From contig NZ_JABAII010000016.1 of the NCBI RefSeq assembly GCF_012641405.1, forward strand, positions 93,536-157,535: 64,000 bases of DNA. Direction: 5' to 3'. The DNA comes from Rhizobium sp. P40RR-XXII (GTDB taxonomy: Bacteria; Pseudomonadota; Alphaproteobacteria; Rhizobiales; Rhizobiaceae). The notes under the pieces are model-generated. The model had not been told where the DNA came from. It saw only the letters and a list, made by a program, of their open reading frames with translations, and did no database searches. Position 1 is the stretch's first letter. The number at the start of each line of letters is the position of its first letter. Position numbers and translations under genes: made by a program. This document shows, in pieces, positions 58,239-64,000 of the stretch.

Positions 58239-58577
58239 GGAACAGTTCCTCTATGCGCTAGCAGCTTCGATATAAGCGATACGCAGCGGATGCAGATTTT
58301 ATTACACTCTTAGGCCGGCATTTCTTTGGAAGTGAAAGCAACTTTTTGTGTGCGCTTGCGATCGGGCCGTTTCATTCCCAACTCTGGTCGTACGACTTGT
58401 TCGCCCGGACGTGGCCTTGCTTGGCAGCGTACCGGATTCGCTTGAGTTGATAGTGACAGTATCGCACGATTGGATTAGGACAATTCCAAAAAGCGGAGTT
58501 GCCGGCGTCCTTTTCGGCTCGAAACCGTGGGCTATGCCGACGCCGCGCAAATTCCAGGATGACGAGGAAGAAACACC
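58239..58577 (+). other. Intergenic region between divergent msrP and ilvD
   Basis: 339 bases that must hold both promoters. On the reverse strand TTATAT near 58274-58279 could be a -10 for msrP. No convincing forward -35/-10 pair or leader peptide rich in branched-chain residues was seen for ilvD. No coding frame is credible. Confidence 0.4.
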
Positions 58578-60416
58578 ATGCCAGCTTATCGTTCCAGAAC
58601 CACCACCCACGGCCGCAACATGGCCGGCGCGCGCGGCCTTTGGCGTGCGACGGGTATGAAGGACAGCGATTTCGGCAAGCCCATTATTGCGGTGGTCAAC
58701 TCCTTCACCCAGTTCGTGCCCGGCCACGTTCACCTCAAGGATCTTGGTCAGCTCGTCGCGCGCGAGATCGAGGCGGCTGGCGGCGTTGCAAAGGAATTCA
58801 ATACCATCGCCGTCGACGACGGCATCGCCATGGGTCATGACGGTATGCTCTATTCGCTGCCGTCGCGCGAGCTGATCGCCGACAGCGTCGAATACATGGT
58901 CAACGCCCATTGCGCCGACGCCATGGTCTGCATCTCCAACTGCGACAAGATCACCCCCGGTATGCTGATGGCCTCGCTGCGCCTGAACATCCCGACCGTC
59001 TTCGTCTCCGGCGGCCCGATGGAAGCCGGCAAGGTCGTCCTGCATGGCAAGAAGGTTGCCCTCGATCTCGTCGACGCCATGGTCGCCGCGGCCGACGACA
59101 AGATCAGTGACGAGGACGTTCAGGTCATCGAGCGTTCGGCCTGTCCGACCTGCGGTTCGTGCTCGGGCATGTTCACGGCCAATTCGATGAACTGCCTGAC
59201 CGAGGCACTCGGCCTGTCGCTGCCGGGCAACGGCTCGACGCTTGCCACCCATGCCGACCGCAAGGAACTTTTCCTCGAGGCTGGGCGCCGTGTCGTCGCT
59301 CTCGCGAAGCGTTATTACGAGCAGGACGATGTAACGGCGCTGCCGCGGACAATCGCCAGCAAGGGTGCATTCGAGAATGCCATGGCGCTCGACATCGCCA
59401 TGGGCGGCTCGACCAACACCGTGCTGCATATCCTCGCGGCAGCCCACGAGGGCGAGATCGATTTCACCATGGATGACATCGACCGCCTGTCGCGACGTGT
59501 TCCCTGCCTTTCCAAGGTGGCGCCTGCCAAGGCCGACGTTCACATGGAAGATGTGCATCGCGCCGGCGGCATCATGGCGATCCTCGGCGAGTTGAACCGC
59601 GCCGGACTGTTGAACGTCGATCTGCCGACCGTCCATGCCCCGACGTTGGGCGAGGCGCTAGCGCAATGGGATATTGCCGTCACCGACAACAAGGCGGCTC
59701 TGGAGCTGTTCAGCGCTGCCCCCGGCGGTATCCCGACGCAGGTTGCCTTCAGCCAGAGCGCGCGCTGGGAAGAGCTTGATCTCGATCGCGAAAAGGGTGT
59801 CATCCGCGATGCCCAGCATCCCTTCTCCAAGGATGGCGGTCTCGCCGTCTTGAAGGGCAATCTGGCGCTCGATGGCTGCATCGTGAAGACGGCCGGCGTC
59901 GATGAATCGATCCTGAAGTTCTCCGGCCCGGCCAAGGTCTTCGAAAGCCAGGACGCTGCCGTCAAGGGCATCCTCAGCAACGAGGTCAAGGCCGGCGACG
60001 TCGTCGTCATCCGCTACGAAGGCCCGAAGGGCGGCCCCGGTATGCAGGAAATGCTCTATCCGACGAGCTATCTGAAGTCGAAGGGTCTGGGCAAAGCTTG
60101 CGCTTTGATCACCGATGGACGCTTCTCCGGCGGCACCTCGGGCCTCTCTATCGGCCACGCCTCGCCGGAAGCGGCAAACGGGGGCACGATCGGCCTGGTA
60201 CGCGAAGGCGACATGATCGACATCGACATCCCCAACCGCACGATCAGCCTGCGCGTCGACGACAAGGAACTTGCCGCTCGCCGCGAAGCTCAGAATGTTA
60301 AGGGTTGGCACCCGGCTGAAGCACGCAAGCGTAACGTCACCACGGCGTTGAAGGCCTATGCCGCGTTTGCCACGAGTGCGGACCGCGGCGCCGTTCGCGA
60401 TTTGGGCGGGAAATAA
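58578..60416 (+). CDS. ilvD: Dihydroxy-acid dehydratase
   Basis: 612 residues. The Fe-S ligand Cys C122 sits in VCISNCDKITPGM and further Cys in ACPTCGSCSGMFT (C189, C192, C195); the catalytic base region GRFSGGTSGLSIGHASPEA is intact. It dehydrates dihydroxy-isovalerate and dihydroxy-methylvalerate in valine and isoleucine synthesis. The gene is monocistronic in this window, followed by a repeat element. Confidence 0.98.
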   Translation: MPAYRSRTTTHGRNMAGARGLWRATGMKDSDFGKPIIAVVNSFTQFVPGHVHLKDLGQLVAREIEAAGGVAKEFNTIAVDDGIAMGHDGMLYSLPSRELIADSVEYMVNAHCADAMVCISNCDKITPGMLMASLRLNIPTVFVSGGPMEAGKVVLHGKKVALDLVDAMVAAADDKISDEDVQVIERSACPTCGSCSGMFTANSMNCLTEALGLSLPGNGSTLATHADRKELFLEAGRRVVALAKRYYEQDDVTALPRTIASKGAFENAMALDIAMGGSTNTVLHILAAAHEGEIDFTMDDIDRLSRRVPCLSKVAPAKADVHMEDVHRAGGIMAILGELNRAGLLNVDLPTVHAPTLGEALAQWDIAVTDNKAALELFSAAPGGIPTQVAFSQSARWEELDLDREKGVIRDAQHPFSKDGGLAVLKGNLALDGCIVKTAGVDESILKFSGPAKVFESQDAAVKGILSNEVKAGDVVVIRYEGPKGGPGMQEMLYPTSYLKSKGLGKACALITDGRFSGGTSGLSIGHASPEAANGGTIGLVREGDMIDIDIPNRTISLRVDDKELAARREAQNVKGWHPAEARKRNVTTALKAYAAFATSADRGAVRDLGGK

Positions 60417-60419
60417 TAA

Positions 60420-60590
60420 AGCACCTTCGCCCCGCGCAGCGGGGAGAAGGTGGACTCGAACGGTCGAGCGGAGCTCGGCCGCGAGAGGACGGATGAGGGG
60501 CTTTTGGAGATTTGCCGCGGCGGAGGAGTGTGCCTGTCCCCGCGCTTGCCCCTCACCCTAACCCTTTCCCCGCAGGCGGGGAGAGGGGAC
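60420..60590 (+). repeat. Intergenic repeat with two GC-rich palindromes
   Basis: Left palindrome CACCTTC-GCCCCGC / GCGGGG-A-GAAGGTG (60422-60452); right palindrome CCCTTTCCCCGC / GCGGGGAGAGGG (60562-60587). Between them lies GGATGAGGGGC-type sequence and, near the right, CCCCTCACCCTAACCC. This pattern is a widespread intergenic repeat in rhizobia as I remember it. It may also terminate ilvD. Confidence 0.6.
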
Positions 60591-60629
60591 TTGTGCGGCA
60601 AAGCCCTCAACGTCATCGCAAAGCAGCTT

Positions 60630-60977
60630 CTACAGCGGCCGATTGATCTGCTTGTACGCGTCGTTCAGCTCCTTCAGGCGATCTTGATAGGACGAAGTCA
60701 GGCAAGCGACATCGGCGCCGCAGGCCTGCCGTTTCTTCAGCCATTCGGTCTGCTGGTCCTGCATCGTTCCGCGCGCGCCCATGGCGAGAAGGCCGGAGAG
60801 CAGGTCGAAGGTCGTCACCATCTTAACGTCGGCATCGTTGAGCGCCCGTACCTCGCATATGGTCTTTTCGTCCGGCTTCAGGTTCTGCGCCTCGCAATCA
60901 AAGCTGGCGGCGTGGGAGGTGCCGGCCATGCCCAGCGAGATGAGGAAGGTAGCGGCGGCAAGATGGTTCGATCGCAT
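60630..60977 (-). CDS. Secreted LprI-like protein (lysozyme-inhibitor family)
   Basis: 115 residues from the ATG at 60977; a start at 61067 would put 30 polar residues before the signal peptide. The signal peptide (MRSNHLAAATFLISLGMAGTSHA) ends near residue 23. The mature part has FDCEAQNLKPDEKTICEV, a WLKKRQACG motif and DVACLTSSYQDRL, the four-Cys DUF1311/LprI pattern. Members are periplasmic or secreted and some inhibit lysozyme; the role here is inferred from the family. Confidence 0.75.
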   Translation of the reverse strand: MRSNHLAAATFLISLGMAGTSHAASFDCEAQNLKPDEKTICEVRALNDADVKMVTTFDLLSGLLAMGARGTMQDQQTEWLKKRQACGADVACLTSSYQDRLKELNDAYKQINRPL

Positions 60978-61151
60978 GTTTGGTTCCCTTTGACGATTCC
61001 CAACTCCAAATGCATGACAACATGTTTTTGTTCGGCGAGCCTGTTTTTTATCGTTGCCAGCGTCCATTTATGCTTCATGCTTCCGCCCTCTTTTCTTTCT
61101 AGCGTCGGGCGCTACAACGTTGTTTAAAGAGAATTAAAAAGGGAAATTTCC

Positions 61152-62555
61152 ATGCATGTCCTCCTGAAGCGCACTGCCGTTTCGATGATTGCCCTCGTCA
61201 TGGCGATGCCGCTTTCCGCTGAGGCTCAGACGGCAAAGACACTGCCGGAAAGCCAGACGCAGATGCAGCTTTCCTTCGCCCCGCTGGTCAAGCAGACGGC
61301 GGGTGCTGTCGTGAATGTCTATGCCGAGCGCGTCGTTCAGCGTCAGTCCCCCTTTGCTGGCGATCCCTTCTTCGAGCAGTTTTTCGGCCAGCGCATGCCG
61401 AATCGCACCGAGAAGCAGTCTTCGCTGGGCTCGGGCGTCATCGTGGAGGCGAACGGCACTGTTATCACCAACAACCACGTCGTCGATGGCGCCGACGACA
61501 TCAAGATCGCGCTTTCGGACGGCCGCGAATTTCCCTGCAAGGTCGTGCTGAAGGACGATCGTGTCGATCTCGCCGTGTTGAAGATCCAGTCGAAGAACGA
61601 GAGCTTCCCGGTTCTGCCGCTTGGCAATTCCGATGGCATTGAAGTCGGCGATCTCGTGCTCGCGATCGGCAATCCCTTCGGTGTCGGACAGACGGTGACG
61701 AGCGGCATCGTCTCTGCGCTCGCCCGCAACCAGGTGAAGAACGAGGTCGGCTTCTTCATCCAGACCGATGCCTCGATCAACCCCGGCAATTCCGGCGGCG
61801 CGCTTGTCAACATGACCGGCGAATTGATCGGGCTCAATACGGCGATCTTCTCCCAGGGCGGCGGCTCCAACGGTATCGGCTTTGCCATCCCCGCCAATCT
61901 GGTCAAGGTCTTCCTTGCCGCGGCCGACCGTGGCGACAAGTCCTTCGAGCGGCCCTATATCGGCGCCACTTTCGAGCCGGTGACATCCGATGTCGCCGAA
62001 GCTCTGGGCCTGGACAAGGTGCGCGGCGCGCTGGTGACCAAGGTGGTCGATGGCGGACCGGCGGCCAAGGCCGGCCTCAAGCCAGGCGAGGTGATTACGG
62101 CGTTGAACAATATCTCCATCGAGCATCCCGATGCGCTCGGCTATCGCCTGACGACGGCGGGCCTCGGCGCGACCGTGTCGCTGACCGTGCTCGATAACGG
62201 CAAGGAACATCAGACCACGATGACGCTTGCCGCGGCGCCTGAATCCATCCCGCGCGACGAGCGGGTGATCGAGGGCAACAATCCCTTCTCTGGCGCGACC
62301 GTTGCCAATCTCTCGCCGCGCGTCGCCGATGATCTGCATCTGCCGCCGGATTCCACGGGCGTCGTCATCGAAAGCCTGAAGCAGAACTCGCCGGCCGATC
62401 GGCTGGGATTTGCCGCGCGCGATATCGTTATCTCCATCAATGGGGTGGCGATCAATACGACTGAGGTCCTCCAGCGGACCGTGACCTCCAATCCAAGCTT
62501 CTGGCGCGTCGAGATCGAGCGCGACGGCCAGCGCATCCGGCAGTTCTTCCGATGA
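61152..62555 (+). CDS. Do/DegP-family periplasmic serine protease
   Basis: 467 residues with a signal peptide (about residues 1-25, ending SAEA). The trypsin-like domain has H109 (TNNHVVDG), D139 (VDLAVL) and S214 (NPGNSGGAL), a complete catalytic triad. Two PDZ domains follow (about residues 265-355 and 370-460). HtrA-type proteases degrade or refold misfolded envelope proteins; which paralog this is (DegP, DegQ or DegS-like) cannot be told by eye. It overlaps rarA by 4 bp. A palindrome ACAACGTTGT lies at 61114-61123. Confidence 0.92.
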   Translation: MHVLLKRTAVSMIALVMAMPLSAEAQTAKTLPESQTQMQLSFAPLVKQTAGAVVNVYAERVVQRQSPFAGDPFFEQFFGQRMPNRTEKQSSLGSGVIVEANGTVITNNHVVDGADDIKIALSDGREFPCKVVLKDDRVDLAVLKIQSKNESFPVLPLGNSDGIEVGDLVLAIGNPFGVGQTVTSGIVSALARNQVKNEVGFFIQTDASINPGNSGGALVNMTGELIGLNTAIFSQGGGSNGIGFAIPANLVKVFLAAADRGDKSFERPYIGATFEPVTSDVAEALGLDKVRGALVTKVVDGGPAAKAGLKPGEVITALNNISIEHPDALGYRLTTAGLGATVSLTVLDNGKEHQTTMTLAAAPESIPRDERVIEGNNPFSGATVANLSPRVADDLHLPPDSTGVVIESLKQNSPADRLGFAARDIVISINGVAINTTEVLQRTVTSNPSFWRVEIERDGQRIRQFFR

Positions 62556-63868
62556 GCAATGACCTGTTTGCACCGCGGATTCCGGAAGAGGTCGCCAACA
62601 AGCGGCCTCTCGCCGATCGTCTGCGGCCGCAAACATTGGCCGAAGTCACCGGCCAGGCACATCTGACCGGCGAGGACGGCGTTCTGCGCCGAATGATCGA
62701 GGCGGGGTCGCTGGGATCGATGATCTTCTGGGGACCTCCAGGCACCGGCAAGACGACGGTTGCACGGCTGCTTTCGGGCGAGGCGGGTCTCGCCTTCGAG
62801 CAGATTTCGGCGATCTTCTCCGGCGTTGCTGATCTGAAAAAGGTGTTCGAGGCGGCACGTCTGCGCCGCATGGATGGCCGCCAGACCCTGCTGTTCGTCG
62901 ATGAGATCCATCGCTTCAATCGCGCTCAGCAGGATAGCTTCCTGCCCGTGATGGAAGACGGCACGGTTATTCTTGTGGGAGCGACGACGGAAAATCCGTC
63001 TTTCGAACTCAACGCCGCTCTTCTCTCCCGCGCCCGTGTGCTGACATTCCGCTCACATGACGAGGAGAGCCTGGAGGAACTGCTGCGCCGAGCCGAAACG
63101 GTGGAAGGAAAGCCGCTGCCGCTGACGGACGACGCTCGTGCCAGCTTGATCCGCATGGCCGATGGCGATGGCCGCTCGGTTCTGACGCTGGCCGAAGAGG
63201 TCTGGCGCGCTGCGCGCAAGGATGAGCTTTTCGATCCCGATATGCTGGTCAAGATCGTCCAGCGCCGCGCCCCGGTCTATGACAAGGCGCAGGATGGACA
63301 CTACAATCTGATATCGGCGCTGCATAAGTCGGTTCGTGGCTCCGACCCGGACGCAGCGCTCTACTATCTCGCCCGCATGTTCGACGCCGGCGAGGATCCG
63401 CTCTATCTTGGTCGCCGGCTGGTGCGCATGGCGGTCGAGGATATCGGCCTTGCAGACCCGCAGGCTCTGGTCATCTGCAATGCCGCGAAGGACGCCTATG
63501 ATTACCTCGGGTCGCCGGAAGGTGAACTGGCGCTGGCACAGGCCTGCGTCTATCTCGCGACCGCGCCGAAATCGAACGCCGTCTACACCGCCTTCAAGGC
63601 AGCGACGCAGGCCGCGAAGCAGAATGGCTCGCTGCTGCCGCCAAAGCAAATCCTGAACGCGCCCACGAAGCTGATGCGCACCGAAGGCTACGGCGACGGC
63701 TATCGCTACGATCACGACGAACCGGACGCCTTTTCAGGCCAGAATTATTTTCCGGAAAAGATGGGCCGCCAGACCTTCTACGATCCGCCGGAACGCGGCT
63801 TTGAGCGCGAGATCCGCAAGCGGCTGGACTGGTGGTCGAAACTGCGCAAGGAGCGCGGCGAGCGCTAG
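62552..63868 (+). CDS. rarA: Replication-associated recombination protein A
   Basis: 438 residues, full length. AAA+ core with Walker A GPPGTGKT at residues 61-68 and Walker B LLFVDEIHRFNRAQQD, sensor 1 in VGATTENPSFELN, then the C-terminal MgsA-type domain (AVEDIGLADPQALV, then GYGDGYRYDHD). It acts at stalled forks. The ATGA overlap with the protease gene is common in rhizobia. Confidence 0.95.
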   Translation: MSNDLFAPRIPEEVANKRPLADRLRPQTLAEVTGQAHLTGEDGVLRRMIEAGSLGSMIFWGPPGTGKTTVARLLSGEAGLAFEQISAIFSGVADLKKVFEAARLRRMDGRQTLLFVDEIHRFNRAQQDSFLPVMEDGTVILVGATTENPSFELNAALLSRARVLTFRSHDEESLEELLRRAETVEGKPLPLTDDARASLIRMADGDGRSVLTLAEEVWRAARKDELFDPDMLVKIVQRRAPVYDKAQDGHYNLISALHKSVRGSDPDAALYYLARMFDAGEDPLYLGRRLVRMAVEDIGLADPQALVICNAAKDAYDYLGSPEGELALAQACVYLATAPKSNAVYTAFKAATQAAKQNGSLLPPKQILNAPTKLMRTEGYGDGYRYDHDEPDAFSGQNYFPEKMGRQTFYDPPERGFEREIRKRLDWWSKLRKERGER

Positions 63869-63881
63869 GAAGTGTGGACAG

Positions 63882-64000
63882 TTATCTGATCCATAGGACG
63901 ATTGCTGCGATAGTGACGACTGCGAGGTAGTTTTCGGCGGTTTTTTCGAAGCGCGTAGCGACCCTGCGGAACTGCTTGAGTCTGGAGAAGCAGCACTCGA
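63882..64000 (-). mobile_element. IS5-family transposase, C-terminal end (partial)
   Basis: On the reverse strand the last 38 codons of a transposase are present, reading ECCFSRLKQFRRVATRFEKT and then a YLAVVTIAAIVLWIR tail before the TAA at 63884-63882. The E-x-x-F-x-x-L-K...R...T-R-x-x-K pattern is the catalytic Glu region and end of IS5/IS4-type DDE transposases. The rest of the element lies beyond the window. Its end is about 13 bases after the rarA stop, and no inverted repeat could be checked. Confidence 0.75.

Overview
The window reads as chromosomal DNA of an alphaproteobacterium of the order Rhizobiales, most likely Rhizobium. This rests on the ribosomal gene order with rpsD and rpmJ absent from the cluster, two identical tuf genes, a tRNA-Trp next to secE, rhizobial-type intergenic palindromes, and protein sequences that resemble that group. 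No database search was run, so the genus is an inference.

Positions 1-12295 are the late end of a prophage that continues off the left edge. In order it carries three large virion proteins (probably ejection or internal virion proteins), a tailspike, a reverse-strand methyltransferase that looks like a cargo gene, and a lysis block (holin-like protein, SAR-type GH24 endolysin, nested Rz/Rz1-type spanins, a 31-residue membrane peptide and a coiled-coil membrane protein). The prophage ends in the 3' half of a tRNA-Gly(UCC) gene, which I read as the attR site. The integrase and the intact tRNA copy should lie outside the window.

Positions 12296-19600 are host flank. A reverse-strand SRPBCC-MarR operon has a palindromic operator lying over its promoter. 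It is followed by a DUF3597 gene, the first tuf copy with a strong terminator, a P-loop kinase-like gene, a decayed GrpB-like remnant, an NAD-dependent epimerase, and a translationally coupled pair made of a glycosyltransferase and an unknown, possibly sialyltransferase-like protein.

Positions 19528-52144 are the core information-processing block: tRNA-Trp, secE-nusG, rplKA, rplJL, rpoBC, a small reverse-strand gene, rpsL-rpsG-fusA-tuf, the S10 operon (rpsJ to rpsQ), the spc operon (rplN to rplO, then secY-adk) and the alpha operon (rpsM-rpsK-rpoA-rplQ). Hairpins or terminators mark many classical operon boundaries, and several lie between genes usually co-transcribed. These genes supply ribosomal proteins, RNA polymerase core subunits, elongation factors, the Sec translocon core and adenylate kinase.

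Positions 52145-64000 are ordinary accessory and housekeeping genes: a DUF2809 membrane protein; a MarR-regulated FUSC/DUF1656/HlyD efflux operon; msrPQ for periplasmic methionine-sulfoxide repair; ilvD; an LprI-like secreted protein; a Do/DegP-type protease coupled to rarA; and, at the right edge, the start of an IS5-family element inserted just after rarA. The best leads are the tRNA-Gly att site, the nested lysis and small-peptide chain, the GT/HX4E gene pair beside secE, the MarR operator, and the unexplained hairpins inside the transcription and translation operons. I found no CRISPR array and no clearly undescribed multi-gene system.
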